Notes: generated by a model from the letters alone, not told the origin. Counted from the stretch's first letter, positions 45,995-54,980 are shown. The stretch: DNA of 64,000 nt from Planctomycetota bacterium (GCA_024280755.1 JAJRPN010000010.1:62001-126000), one strand, 5' to 3'. Numbers and translations: made by a program.

Positions 45995-46621
45995 TCAGGT
46001 GCTTTGTTCCATCTGATCGGCAAGTTCCTCTGGTTTTGGTAGATCTTTTACGGATGCAAGCCCAAAAGTATCGAGGAACTGGCGAGTTGTGCCGTAGAGC
46101 ATCGGGCGTCCGAGTTCTTCCGCCCTGCCTGTAATCTTGACTAATCGGCGATCCATCAGCGTCCGAACAACCTCGCCAGCAGCGACGCCGCGGATGGCTT
46201 CGAGCTCGGCACGGGTGATCGGCTGGCGATAGGCGATGATCGAGAGGGTTTCGAGGGCAGGCTTGGAAAGCCTTGTGGTTGCACGAGATCGGTGCATGGC
46301 TGCGACAATCGGTGCATGCTCTGGGCGGGTCATCAGGCGATAGCCGCCGGATATCTCCTCGATCCGAAAAGCCCGGTTGTGCTCGTCGTATTGCTCGTTG
46401 AGCATGGCCATTGCTTGGGCGATGATCTTGGAGTTGATCGGACGATCGAGATGAACCGAGATGGCATCGACCAAAGCGGAGGCTTTGAGCGGGCGATCGG
46501 AACTGACGAGCATGGCCTCGATGCCGGGGAGCAGGGAGTTGATATCTATATCTTCGATTGGCTCGTTTGCAGCATTGTTTTCTGGTTCGGTATGTACGGC
46601 TTGGGTCGCTTGTGAACTCAT
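45995..46621 (-). CDS. scpB: Segregation and condensation protein B
   Basis: A 208-residue ScpB. The winged-helix pair is recognisable by IEAMLVSSDRPLKASALVDAI, then FRIEEISGGYRLMTRPEHAPIVAAM, and TLSIIAYRQPITRAELEAIRGVAAGEVVRTLMDRRLVKITGRAEELGRPMLYGTTRQFLDTFGL, the classic second wing. It joins ScpA and SMC to condense and segregate the chromosome. scpA is not in the window. It is divergent from the YhhQ-like gene. Confidence 0.95.
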   Translation of the reverse strand: MSSQATQAVHTEPENNAANEPIEDIDINSLLPGIEAMLVSSDRPLKASALVDAISVHLDRPINSKIIAQAMAMLNEQYDEHNRAFRIEEISGGYRLMTRPEHAPIVAAMHRSRATTRLSKPALETLSIIAYRQPITRAELEAIRGVAAGEVVRTLMDRRLVKITGRAEELGRPMLYGTTRQFLDTFGLASVKDLPKPEELADQMEQST

Positions 46622-46687
46622 GCCTGTACTCTATCACGATCCCGGACATTTCGCTCCGCTGGAGTGGGTGGATATGCTCTATTCATC

Positions 46688-47551
46688 ATGAACCACGCTG
46701 ATATTCATATCGACGAGCCAATACCCACCCACCAACATCGGTATGAAGGGCTTGATGAACTGCCGGTGCTGATCCTCCACCGTCGTCGGGAATCGTTGTT
46801 TTTGCTGTTGTCCGGTCTTTTTTTGGGCACGCTGGCGATGCTCAATATCCTTGGGATCACACGGTTTGTTAAGCTGCTTGAAGTTGATTTTGATACTGCG
46901 ACACCGGGCAGCACGATCTTTGCGGTGGCTGTTGGTGTGCTGCCCTACCCGTTGACCTTTTTGTGTACTGATTTTATCTCCGAGTTGTATGGTCGTCGGC
47001 GTGCGAATCTGGTGGTGTGGGTTGGACTGATTCTCAATATGTGGGTGATGTTTATTCTGTGGATCGGCGGCTCGTTGCCCGGATTTGAATCGCTCGCCCA
47101 AGATGGGCAGATGATTGTTGATCAGGCGGGACGATTGCCCGTGTTTTATGAGGTGCGGACTTTGGCCTTTGGCGCGGTGACGGCTTCGATGGTTGCGTAT
47201 CTGATCGCTCAGCTCGTCGATGTGCATGTATTCCATTTCTGGAAACGACTCACGCGAGGAAAGCATCTTTGGCTTCGTAACAATGGCTCAACACTTGTTA
47301 GCCAGTTGGTTGATACCGTCGCGGTGATCCTGATCACGCATTATTATGCCCATGCGTTGCCGATTGATGCCGACGCGCCGATAGTGCGTCAGTTGCTGGT
47401 GTTTATTGCGACGGGGTATGTGTTTAAGCTGGTGATTGCATTGCTCGATACGATCCCGTTTATGATTGGGACGAAGCATTTGGTCCGATATCTCCGCCTG
47501 CCGCCACCGGGACATGAATCAAACCGTGCTGATCCCCTTGAATCTGCATAA
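46688..47551 (+). CDS. Queuosine precursor transporter (YhhQ family)
   Basis: A 287-residue membrane protein with about six to seven helices. The family features are TFLCTDFISELYGRRRANLVVWVG near residues 88-110 and KRLTRGKHLWLRNNGSTLVSQLVDTVAVILITHY near 185-220. YhhQ imports preQ0 or preQ1 for queuosine in tRNA. The ATG at 46688 is preferred over a GTG eight codons upstream. It fits with the PTPS-like gene at 29824 but is not next to it. No preQ1 riboswitch was seen in the 66-nt leader. Confidence 0.88.
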   Translation: MNHADIHIDEPIPTHQHRYEGLDELPVLILHRRRESLFLLLSGLFLGTLAMLNILGITRFVKLLEVDFDTATPGSTIFAVAVGVLPYPLTFLCTDFISELYGRRRANLVVWVGLILNMWVMFILWIGGSLPGFESLAQDGQMIVDQAGRLPVFYEVRTLAFGAVTASMVAYLIAQLVDVHVFHFWKRLTRGKHLWLRNNGSTLVSQLVDTVAVILITHYYAHALPIDADAPIVRQLLVFIATGYVFKLVIALLDTIPFMIGTKHLVRYLRLPPPGHESNRADPLESA

Positions 47552-47636
47552 TCCCCACAAAGATGGGGCGTATATCTTCCGATACATCTACGAGAGAACG
47601 CAGCCTGTGTTCTTTGGGATTATCTGGAGATTTTGT

Positions 47637-48062
47637 ATGTCAACCCCGCTGATTTTGCTTGCCGACGACGAGCCGCACATCACACACATCATTGCCCACA
47701 AGCTCAAGCGCGCGGGGATGGATGTTATTGTTGTGGAAGATGGCGAGATGGCGCTCAAAGAAGCGATCTCGCGCAAGCCCGACGCGATCGTGACGGATTT
47801 GCAGATGCCTTATCTCTCGGGGATCGAACTCGCCGAGCAGCTCTCGCAGAACCCTGATTGCGCAAATATCCCAATCATCCTACTCACCGCGCGTGGGTAT
47901 GCAGTCGAAGGTGAAATTGAAAAACTACCCTCTATTCGTAGGCTTCTCTCCAAGCCGTTTAGTGCGAAGGATCTTCTAGGGTATATCAATGACCTGCTCG
48001 AAGAAGGCCAGGGCTCGACTGATTCAAATGGCTTAGATGATTCATTGGGGAAATGCGCATGA
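47637..48062 (+). CDS. CheY-like response regulator
   Basis: A 141-residue single receiver domain. The acidic pocket is LADDEPHI (residues 8-9), the phosphoacceptor Asp is in VTDLQMPYLSG, Thr and Lys of the switch are in LLTARG and LLSKPFSAKDLL. No output domain follows. GGAG lies 8 nt before the ATG. It overlaps the HD-GYP gene by four bases (ATGA), so the two are translationally coupled and probably act together. Confidence 0.92.
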   Translation: MSTPLILLADDEPHITHIIAHKLKRAGMDVIVVEDGEMALKEAISRKPDAIVTDLQMPYLSGIELAEQLSQNPDCANIPIILLTARGYAVEGEIEKLPSIRRLLSKPFSAKDLLGYINDLLEEGQGSTDSNGLDDSLGKCA

Positions 48063-49687
48063 ATATTCGCCGAACCTCAAAGAAGCACGATGCGATCCCG
48101 CAGGAACTGATGGATCGGTGCGAAAGCCTAGGGCTTGCCTCGTGGCGCCTCGATCTCAACGGCATGCCAACGGACGATCCGATCGGGCCGAGCATGCTCG
48201 GGCTCTTTTTAAGCTCTCGTCCAATCCGAATGCTCATCGTGCAAGCTGCGATGATCTGGTCATCGCAAGATACGCTTGAAGCTCAGGAGATTCATCCTGG
48301 GCTATGGGTATTCCCGTTTATTGAAGAACACCGCGATCGGCGGACTGGGTACTTTGTTGCGATCGGGTTTGGTTCTGCGATTCTCGAGAGCCAGCACATC
48401 ACCGAAGGATGCACTGGGAATCAGCTTCAGATTTCTGCTCTGCGTCATCTTCTCAAAGAACGCGCACTGTTTACCGCTGAGTATGCCGCCAGCACCTATG
48501 CAACGATCTCTTGGATGCTCAATGATTTGAGTACTATTCAAAAGAATGATGCGACGATTGAACTCTTCTCCGAACAACTCGGCGATTCCTACGAAGTGGT
48601 GACGACGCTACAGGATTTGAGCAAATCAATGGGTGCGCTCAACGAACCCAGCGGCATCATTTTCGATGGAATCACCGAGATCGCATCGACACTCGATTAC
48701 AACTGGGTTGCGTGTGTGATCAACAAAGATCATGCGATCTTTGAGATTATTGATACTGAAGTACATCAGGCCGGCACGACCCAGCTTGCTGATTCTGAAG
48801 TTGCGCAGGTTCTTGAACGCATCCGCACAACCCAGCCTTTGGGAATGGCGGATACGACCGAGATCTATCCGGTAGAGGATGGGATCATTGACCTTGAGCC
48901 TCAGATTTTGGTTCATCCAATCAAACGCGATGGCGAGCTACTGGGGATGCTCATCGCGGGCGGCAAAAATGGCGATGACCCGCAGGTCTCAAGCCATGAA
49001 ACCAAGCTGCTCGAATCGATCTCGGGGATGCTTGGCGCGTGCATGGAAAACGCTGAACTGTATCATCGACAGCACCTGACCTTTATTGGGACGGTCAAAG
49101 CGTTGTCAGCAGCGATTGATGCCAAAGACCAGTACACGCAGGGTCATTCCGAGCGTGTGGCGATGTTGTCCGAGATGCTTGCGCTCAAGGTGGGATATTC
49201 GACTGAAGAAGCAGAGCGTGTTCGGATCTCTGGGCTTGTTCACGATGTGGGCAAGATCGGGGTCGCCGAAGCGGTGCTTTGTAAGCCGGGGCGATTGACT
49301 GATGAAGAGTTTGACATGATCAAAACCCATCCGCGGGTCGGGTATGAGATCATGAAGGAGATCCCTGCGCTCCAGGATATTTTGCCTGGGGTGCTGCACC
49401 ATCACGAACGCTGGGACGGCAAGGGTTATCCCGGAAATCTCGCGGGTGAAGACATCCCCCAAATGGCAAGAATTATGTCATTGGCGGATACCTTCGATGC
49501 GATGAGTTCAAACCGTGCGTATCGCTCGGGGATGCCGCGTGAGAAGGTGTTTGCGGAATTTGTGAAGTGTGCCGGGACGCAGTTTGACCCTGAGCTCGTC
49601 GAGCCGTTCTTGGCTTTGGACTTTGGAGTCTATGACTCAATGGTCGCCAAACATAAGTCACAGGCGCCGATCAAGAGTGCTGCTTGA
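48059..49687 (+). CDS. HD-GYP cyclic-di-GMP phosphodiesterase with GAF-like domain
   Basis: A 542-residue protein. Residues 150-320 resemble a GAF sensor (LDYNWVACVINKDHAIFEIID, then VHPIKRDGELLGMLIAGGKNGDDP). Residues 330-530 are HD-GYP: HSERVAMLSEMLA, the HD pair in LVHDVGKIGVAEAV, the HPRVGYEIMKEI metal residues, and LHHHERWDGKGYPGNLAGEDIP with the GYP-type motif. It degrades cyclic di-GMP by inference. The ATG at 48059 sits in ATGA overlap with the receiver gene and has GGGGA upstream; ATG 48053 is an alternative. It ends 21 nt from the convergent LamG pseudopilin gene. Confidence 0.92.
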   Translation: MNIRRTSKKHDAIPQELMDRCESLGLASWRLDLNGMPTDDPIGPSMLGLFLSSRPIRMLIVQAAMIWSSQDTLEAQEIHPGLWVFPFIEEHRDRRTGYFVAIGFGSAILESQHITEGCTGNQLQISALRHLLKERALFTAEYAASTYATISWMLNDLSTIQKNDATIELFSEQLGDSYEVVTTLQDLSKSMGALNEPSGIIFDGITEIASTLDYNWVACVINKDHAIFEIIDTEVHQAGTTQLADSEVAQVLERIRTTQPLGMADTTEIYPVEDGIIDLEPQILVHPIKRDGELLGMLIAGGKNGDDPQVSSHETKLLESISGMLGACMENAELYHRQHLTFIGTVKALSAAIDAKDQYTQGHSERVAMLSEMLALKVGYSTEEAERVRISGLVHDVGKIGVAEAVLCKPGRLTDEEFDMIKTHPRVGYEIMKEIPALQDILPGVLHHHERWDGKGYPGNLAGEDIPQMARIMSLADTFDAMSSNRAYRSGMPREKVFAEFVKCAGTQFDPELVEPFLALDFGVYDSMVAKHKSQAPIKSAA

Positions 49688-49708
49688 TTCAACTCATTCG
49701 AATATTGA

Positions 49709-50872
49709 TTACTCAAACACCCGGACCCATGAATCTTCAACGATACTCGTTCCGCTGAGATCAGGTTTCACCGCTGCGAGCTCGGCTATCTCGGCTGGTC
49801 TAAGCTGGCTTGTAAAGAATGCCACATGGGCGAGTGATCCATCGAATCCTTTGACTGAATTCATGAACGGAGTCAGGAGATATCCGCTGCCGATATAGAG
49901 CGGTTGTTCGCCGCCTTTGTTTGCTCGTTCAGTTGTGAGTTGCATCGTATTAGCCGCGTTGCGAGCAGCTTCCACGCCATCAATATAAGTGAACAACCCA
50001 TCATTCCCCCAGGTCATCACAATATGGTGCCAGGTATTGGGTGCGATCGCATCACTGGCACTCGTCGCGAAGTTGCTATAGCTGAATGTGCCATCGTCAC
50101 AAATGTAGGTACTCACACCGAAGTTCCAGATGGAGATATTGATCGAAGCTTTGCCTCCTGATTTATAGAGCGCTCCGAGAAGGCTTGTCGTTGCAAACTT
50201 TGATTCATTCGTGAGATTCATCCATAATGAGATCGAACCATTATTCGTCTTGAGTGTTCCGGACCATGGGACTTCAATGGAATCGTTGGCATCGGCAAAG
50301 AGAGGCACGAGTGCGCCCTCATCGTTTGTTGCCGCACCTGCCACTGTTGGCACGAGGTATGTGCCGTGGTGATTTTCATAAAGCTCATCCAAAGCCTGCG
50401 GCGACTCACGAACCTCATTGAGCGGCCAGTAGTGTACTACACCGAGCTTGTTAAGCACCGCGAGGTAGTCTACTTTCGAGCAGAAGACTTCGATTTGCGC
50501 CGCAGAATGAACGGTATTGTGATCAGATGCAACCTGCACACGATAGTTTGTAGTGCCTACGGTTGGTGTGAGCCCGGTTGCTGCATCCACGACAGAACTT
50601 GAGTATGTTGAATCCCCGAGTGTGAAGTCGGCGAAGACTACGCCGGTTTGTGCGGTGGTGTTCCAATCTACATCGTCTGTGATTTTCTGGAGCGCGTATT
50701 CGGTGGCATCGAGTACGCCGGTGTTGCCCTCGCTCATTTGTTCGACAAGCTGAGATTTCCCTGTTGTTGCCAATCGCAATCGAACTCCAATGAGCACCAT
50801 CGAGACTATCGCAGCGACAGTGATGAGTGTGATGAGGTAGATTGAACCATGATGATGCTTTGAACAAATCAC
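49709..50872 (-). CDS. Tip-type pseudopilin (GspK/PilX position) with LamG-like domain
   Basis: A 387-residue protein at the end of the pseudopilin series. The leader is MICSKHHHG, then SIYLITLITVAAIVSMVLIGVRLRLATTG. The fifth mature residue is Ile, not Glu, as in GspK-type tip pseudopilins. After about 130 residues of a pilin-like domain comes a LamG/concanavalin-like fold (about 160-350): VVHYWPLNE, then SIEVPWSGTLKTNNGSISLWMNL, NTWHHIVMTWGNDGLFTYIDGVEAA and GFDGSLAHVAFFTSQL. LamG domains bind sugars or proteins. The GTG start has GGAGG upstream inside the preceding gene's end. Likely an adhesive pilus tip. Confidence 0.8.
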   Translation of the reverse strand: MICSKHHHGSIYLITLITVAAIVSMVLIGVRLRLATTGKSQLVEQMSEGNTGVLDATEYALQKITDDVDWNTTAQTGVVFADFTLGDSTYSSSVVDAATGLTPTVGTTNYRVQVASDHNTVHSAAQIEVFCSKVDYLAVLNKLGVVHYWPLNEVRESPQALDELYENHHGTYLVPTVAGAATNDEGALVPLFADANDSIEVPWSGTLKTNNGSISLWMNLTNESKFATTSLLGALYKSGGKASINISIWNFGVSTYICDDGTFSYSNFATSASDAIAPNTWHHIVMTWGNDGLFTYIDGVEAARNAANTMQLTTERANKGGEQPLYIGSGYLLTPFMNSVKGFDGSLAHVAFFTSQLRPAEIAELAAVKPDLSGTSIVEDSWVRVFE

Positions 50873-50874
50873 TG

Positions 50875-51438
50875 TTATCCACCTCCACCGACTACGACTA
50901 CATCAGTAATCGGAAGAATGTATCCAAGCGAGTCGGCCGATTCAGAATGCAAAGAAAATACGGTCGCATGAGACACACCATTCTTGGAAACAACCACTGA
51001 AACCCGCTTGAGCCCGGTGTATGTCCCTGATGTTGTCGTTGGATCATTCACCAGTACATGAGCCACTTTCACACTGCGCGTCCAGTCTGACAAATTAATA
51101 TGAAACTGATCCGTCGAAAGCTTTGGAGGCGATGAAGACCAGCCGTGGTAGTCGTCGACATCGTTGAAATCAGAACGAAAGGCTGCCCGCTCGGAATCAT
51201 CTACTCCGATCGAATCACCCGAAGGCGTGCCCGGATTGGTGAAGAGCTTGGTTGCAATTTCTTCGGAGAGTTCATTGGCGAGATTGGCTGCGACCAAACG
51301 GTCGGCATGCACCGATGTCGATTGGACTATTGGCCCAACAATTTGAAGCGTTGAGACAAGCACAAACCCGATCAGCATCGTCGAGATCACCGTCTCGGAC
51401 ATTGATATGCCTCGGCGTGTGGCGAGATTTTGTGACAT
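50875..51438 (-). CDS. Minor pseudopilin (PilV/GspI-like)
   Basis: A 187-residue protein with class III signal: ATRRG|ISMSETVISTMLIGFVLVSTLQIV. Gly at -1 and Glu at +5 are kept although the FTLIE motif is altered. The remainder is a soluble domain of about 150 residues ending in polyglycine. The ATG at 51438 has GGAGGTGA 4-5 nt upstream and shares a base with the upstream stop (TGATG). It is coupled to the genes at both sides. Role as a minor component of the pilus or pseudopilus is inferred. Confidence 0.78.
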   Translation of the reverse strand: MSQNLATRRGISMSETVISTMLIGFVLVSTLQIVGPIVQSTSVHADRLVAANLANELSEEIATKLFTNPGTPSGDSIGVDDSERAAFRSDFNDVDDYHGWSSSPPKLSTDQFHINLSDWTRSVKVAHVLVNDPTTTSGTYTGLKRVSVVVSKNGVSHATVFSLHSESADSLGYILPITDVVVVGGGG

Positions 51439-51953
51439 CAAATCACCTCCGGCTTATACGGCAATGCAACATGCACCTCGAATATTTTTTGAATGGTATC
51501 ACTCGTCACAAGCAGCGTATAGGCGATATTTGCATCGGGCCCATCTTGGCTCAGGCTCACGGTGAATGAGATAATCCCAGACATTACGATCACTTCATCG
51601 AGAAGGTCTACTTTCCGAACAAGCGTATCGGATATGTTTGAATAGGTGTATACAACACTCAATGGTGAACCGGCAGCCCCGGCGTCTTTCATATCGAGCT
51701 GTATTTCTGCCCCCCCGCCACTGGACCGATATTTGATCGTGACGGCTTCACGCAGATCACTTCGATATTGATTGAGTGCGTCGATTACCGTTTGATCAGC
51801 AATACCGGTGTCGGTCTTTGATGGGATAGCGTACGAGCCGATCATCACGGCACTGCTTAACCCAAGCAGTAGCACTGAAACAACCGAAAGACTGGTCGCC
51901 ACCTCGATGAGTGTAAATCCTGAGCGTGCGTTCAGACGGTTTCGTGGTCTCAT
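51438..51953 (-). CDS. Minor pseudopilin (GspJ-like)
   Basis: A 171-residue protein. The prepilin leader RLNARSG|FTLIEVATSLSVVSVLLLGLSSAV has Gly at -1 and Glu at +5. The globular part contains alternating strands (AEIQLDMKDAGAAGSPLSVVYTYSN, then IISFTVSLSQDG). It sits third in the pseudopilin series, as GspJ or GspI would. Its ATG shares a base with the preceding stop (TAATG). The assignment J versus I is uncertain. Confidence 0.78.
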   Translation of the reverse strand: MRPRNRLNARSGFTLIEVATSLSVVSVLLLGLSSAVMIGSYAIPSKTDTGIADQTVIDALNQYRSDLREAVTIKYRSSGGGAEIQLDMKDAGAAGSPLSVVYTYSNISDTLVRKVDLLDEVIVMSGIISFTVSLSQDGPDANIAYTLLVTSDTIQKIFEVHVALPYKPEVI

Positions 51954-52477
51954 TATTTGATTCCCATCGTACTTGCCGCAGAAGCTTCGACATCAGTAAT
52001 GGTGATCGTCGGTGTCACACCAAAGTCTGCAACGCCTCCAAAGACCACTGAAATCTCTACATTATCATCTTCAAGCCCAACCGTAAACCCGGGCGAAATA
52101 TCCCCGTACACGCTAACTACCGTATATCCATTGACACCGAGGTTTGTTCGTTTGATACTTAGTGCATATGGATCTTCGTCGAAGTCTCGAACAAGAACGA
52201 TGGATTCTCGTATGGCCTCTTCGCCTTCAAAGACGACATAGCGATTCCCACTCGTGTAGAACTTGATCACATGGACCTTCGAGGTTGCTCGGGCACGGAG
52301 TTGTGCCCACTGCACATCAGCCGTAAGCGTTCGCTTTGCTGCGTTGAGCCTTCGCCCTGAGCCTGCATCTGCGAACTTTGGAATCGCAATGGTTGCCATG
52401 ATGCCGACGATTGTCACGACGATCACCATCTCGATCAAGGAGAAACCGGGTGAGTTGGAGTCGTGACGGCGGGTCAT
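51953..52477 (-). CDS. Minor pseudopilin (GspH-like)
   Basis: A 174-residue protein. The leader MTRRHDSNSPG|FSLIEMVIVVTIVGIMATIAIPKFADA is a GspH/GspG-type prepilin signal. The following region, LTADVQWAQLRARATSKVHVIKFY, fits GspH (a helix and then a beta-rich domain with YRVVFEGEEAI-like strands). The ATG at 52477 has GGAG 8 nt upstream and replaces a longer frame whose first 24 residues do not look like a leader. Located just downstream of the GspG-like gene. Confidence 0.8.
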   Translation of the reverse strand: MTRRHDSNSPGFSLIEMVIVVTIVGIMATIAIPKFADAGSGRRLNAAKRTLTADVQWAQLRARATSKVHVIKFYTSGNRYVVFEGEEAIRESIVLVRDFDEDPYALSIKRTNLGVNGYTVVSVYGDISPGFTVGLEDDNVEISVVFGGVADFGVTPTITITDVEASAASTMGIK

Positions 52478-52562
52478 AGCATGCTCCTGAAACGGGAATA
52501 CCCCGACCTGCTTGTGTACAGATCGGGGCGAGTGTTGTTGGTCAATCAATCATGCGTACTGA

Positions 52563-53057
52563 TTAATATGCGTTGTACTGCACACCCCGGACATCGACTT
52601 CAGAGTCAGGGAGGTTCGCACTAATCGCACCAGTTGCTTCAACATAGACCCATCCCGCTGTTGTACCAGTTTGGGTAGCAACGATAGCACTTTGGCCTTT
52701 GTTCGAGCCGACCTTGAGCTTGGGAAGCTCGCGGAGGTATGGGCCGAGGTAGTAGGTTGTCGACTTCGATGCGTTGGCAGTGCCCGCATCATTTGTGTAT
52801 GTGGTGAGCTTATCTGAGAAGGTAGCGAATGCTGGTAGCGTTCCGCCGTGCTCTGCCTTGTAAAGATCAATAGCACTCCGCAATACAGCCAAATCTGCGA
52901 CGAGGCTCGAATCGGCAGCACCAGCAGCACCGCGGCTCATACGAGGAATAGCGATCGCGCCGATGATCCCGATGATCACGACAACGATCACGAGTTCGAT
53001 CAGGCTGAATGCCCGACGGGTACGAAATGGGTTTGGTACTGTAAGTGATGAAAGCAT
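52563..53057 (-). CDS. Major pseudopilin (GspG-like)
   Basis: A 164-residue protein. The leader MLSSLTVPNPFRTRRA|FSLIELVIVVVIIGIIGAIAIPRMSRGA has Ala at -1 and Glu5. The globular domain has SSLVADLAVLRSAIDLYKAEHGGTLPAF, a helix-strand pattern typical of GspG, and the LGPYLRELPKLKVGSNKG stretch before a beta region; this is the classic GspG order. It is likely the most abundant subunit and may be transcribed separately: the 137 nt upstream (53058-53194) is the longest gap in the operon. GGAGA lies 8 nt before the ATG. Confidence 0.85.
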   Translation of the reverse strand: MLSSLTVPNPFRTRRAFSLIELVIVVVIIGIIGAIAIPRMSRGAAGAADSSLVADLAVLRSAIDLYKAEHGGTLPAFATFSDKLTTYTNDAGTANASKSTTYYLGPYLRELPKLKVGSNKGQSAIVATQTGTTAGWVYVEATGAISANLPDSEVDVRGVQYNAY

Positions 53058-53194
53058 TTTTGTTTCTCCGAGTGGGTGAGGACCAACAACACAATCAGTC
53101 CATAATCACTAAATCGGTTACAAATCAAGCTGAGTTCAGGCAGAAGACTCCTGACTTGAACAACTTAGGTGAGGAGCCGTTACAACCGGAAGAG

Positions 53195-53779
53195 TCAATC
53201 TTGCCTGATGTTCATCGGGATTTCGATCGCGTACTGCACGCCATCACGCTCGACAAGAACCGCTCGCGCATCGACGAGGATAAGCCGATAACCATTCGGT
53301 CCTTTTTCGCCCACCCGAACAAGTTTCCCTTCAAGAACCGCGCCGCCACCATTCTTTGCAGGCATGACAGATGACAAGGCTGGCAGATCAGTTGCTGTTG
53401 GTGCACTGATCAGGAAAGCTTCTTGTGATTCATCACTTTGAGAATCAGAATCTTGCCCATCAATGTTTCCGGCAGACTCGGTGGATGAAAGCGTGATGAG
53501 TTTATTGAATGAGAAGACCGAACCAAACGCTCCATCGGAGTTCGACGAGACTTTGGATCCGAGCCGATCAATCAAGATCGCAGCGACCGGCTTCACTGCC
53601 TGGCTTTCGATAGGCGTTGGCATATCTTCGATAGCTTCGAGTGTGAGTGATGCCGACTCTGCTGTTGCCTCGCTCGGGCCAAGGAAACCTTGATCCATAA
53701 CGAGTGCGATACCAGCGATGGCGACGAGTCCGAGAAAGATTTTGCGTTCTGTTGTAAGTCCCATGTATTGATTAACCAT
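53195..53779 (-). CDS. PilP/GspC-like pilus or secretion assembly protein
   Basis: A 194-residue inner-membrane protein: one membrane segment near residues 12-30 (KIFLGLVAIAGIALVMDQGF), a low-complexity Ser/Asp/Glu linker (about 100-125), and a C-terminal small beta domain (about 135-190: GAVLEGKLVRVGEKGPNGYRLILVDARAVLVERDGVQYAIEIPM). That domain fits the HR/PilP fold that contacts the secretin. No secretin gene is in the window. The order PilM-N-O-P supports the call. The ATG at 53779 has no strong ribosome-binding site. Confidence 0.65.
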   Translation of the reverse strand: MVNQYMGLTTERKIFLGLVAIAGIALVMDQGFLGPSEATAESASLTLEAIEDMPTPIESQAVKPVAAILIDRLGSKVSSNSDGAFGSVFSFNKLITLSSTESAGNIDGQDSDSQSDESQEAFLISAPTATDLPALSSVMPAKNGGGAVLEGKLVRVGEKGPNGYRLILVDARAVLVERDGVQYAIEIPMNIRQD

Positions 53780-53818
53780 TTCAATTCATGGAGCTGCAAA
53801 TGAACTCACAAGTTTTTT

Positions 53819-54379
53819 TCATTCCGCGTCGGCAGGATCGATAAACCAATACATCAAGAGCTCTATCTCTACCGATGTAGATTCCATAGAATCACTCTGT
53901 AAATCAACCGTTTGGATGTGAATATCGGGCATGTGATCACTCATAAGCCCTAAAAACAGAATCACTTTATCTGCATCCGAACTTCCGATAAACCGCATCG
54001 GCTGAACCGGCACAAGCTTGTCTGTCACGCGTTCTTCCGGCTGCAACGAATCGATTCGGATGCCGACAGACTCGGCAAGCTTCACGATTTCACTCGTTCG
54101 TGCGTTGAGTTGACGCACCGAGATTAGTTCGATCTGATCGACTGCTTGCATTTCGAGTGTTCTTACTCGTGAAGCCAGAGCTGATCTCTTCATGTTTGAA
54201 TCGTTCAGTAGTGATTTTGTGCTGGCCAACTCATGCCGAGCATTGAGATAGATGCCTCGGCGTTTTGATATTTCATTCCCCGCGAAGTAAATCGCTCCCC
54301 CTGCTATCAGAGCACATGTAAGCCCGCCAGCGATGTGTACTTTGAGAAGATGCTTGTGTAAAGATTGATTAGCCATCAT
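53819..54379 (-). CDS. PilO-like assembly protein
   Basis: A 187-residue bitopic membrane protein: cytoplasmic N-terminus, a membrane segment near 20-40 (VHIAGGLTCALIAGGAIYFAG), a coiled coil (HELASTKSLLNDSNMKRSALASRVRTLEMQAVDQ), then an alpha-beta domain (MRFIGSSDADKVILFLGLMSDHMPDIHIQTVDLQSDSM) like PilO/GspM. AAGGA lies 5 nt before the ATG at 54379. It overlaps the PilN-like gene's end by about 11 nt. The longer open frame upstream is a shadow. Confidence 0.72.
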   Translation of the reverse strand: MMANQSLHKHLLKVHIAGGLTCALIAGGAIYFAGNEISKRRGIYLNARHELASTKSLLNDSNMKRSALASRVRTLEMQAVDQIELISVRQLNARTSEIVKLAESVGIRIDSLQPEERVTDKLVPVQPMRFIGSSDADKVILFLGLMSDHMPDIHIQTVDLQSDSMESTSVEIELLMYWFIDPADAE

Positions 54380-54980
54380 TGACATCCTTCCCGATATGTG
54401 TGGATGAACCAGAGATTGTGATAAGTACTTGGAACCCGATGAGTTCATGCTCGCCAACCTGCTCGCGCCTTGTTTCTGCAAGCTCGACGCGATCAAAGAT
54501 TCCTGAGTTTTCAAGATCGACGATGTATGCTCGCGCAACCGTCTGAGAAATCGCAAGCCCTTCGACACTCAACTGGATCGAGGTTGATCCTTCGACCCCA
54601 CCACCGATTGCGCTAAGTCTGCGGAACCGCACTTCATTGCCGGCGGATTCGACCAAAACACCAAACACTTCTCGCCACTCAATTCGATTCTTGACCAAAC
54701 CGAGAACCTCTTGCTCTGCTTTGAGCAAACCGAGTTTTTCCTGGAGTAGCGGAATCGATTGCTGGTTCTGTGTGTACTTAAGATTCGCATCTTCGATCTG
54801 ACCCGAGATTCCCGAGTCGGTAAGCACCGCGCTTCCGCCGATATACAGACCAGGAATCCCGATCACAAACGCTGTAGTCATCGCTGCAAGAGCCCACCGC
54901 CTTACCCACATCGTAAGCTGACGCTTTCGGCTGTACTCGGCAGGTACAAGGTTGACAAACTGATCTAAGGTATTGTTCAT
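54369..54980 (-). CDS. PilN-like assembly protein
   Basis: A 203-residue bitopic protein. The N-terminus MNNTLDQFVNLVPAEY carries the conserved NLVP-type motif by which PilN docks on PilM. A membrane segment lies near 27-50 (RWALAAMTTAFVIGIPGLYIGG), then a coiled coil (IEDANLKYTQNQQSIPLLQEKLGLLKAEQEV), and a C-terminal alpha-beta domain with SIQLSVEGLAISQTVARAYIVDLENSGIFDRVELAE. The ATG overlaps the PilM stop by four bases. Confidence 0.82.
   Translation of the reverse strand: MNNTLDQFVNLVPAEYSRKRQLTMWVRRWALAAMTTAFVIGIPGLYIGGSAVLTDSGISGQIEDANLKYTQNQQSIPLLQEKLGLLKAEQEVLGLVKNRIEWREVFGVLVESAGNEVRFRRLSAIGGGVEGSTSIQLSVEGLAISQTVARAYIVDLENSGIFDRVELAETRREQVGEHELIGFQVLITISGSSTHIGKDVNDG

Noticed and set aside
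46622-46687. preQ1 riboswitch before the YhhQ-like transporter
   Set aside because: The 66-nt leader has no H-type pseudoknot pattern or A-rich tail typical of that riboswitch.
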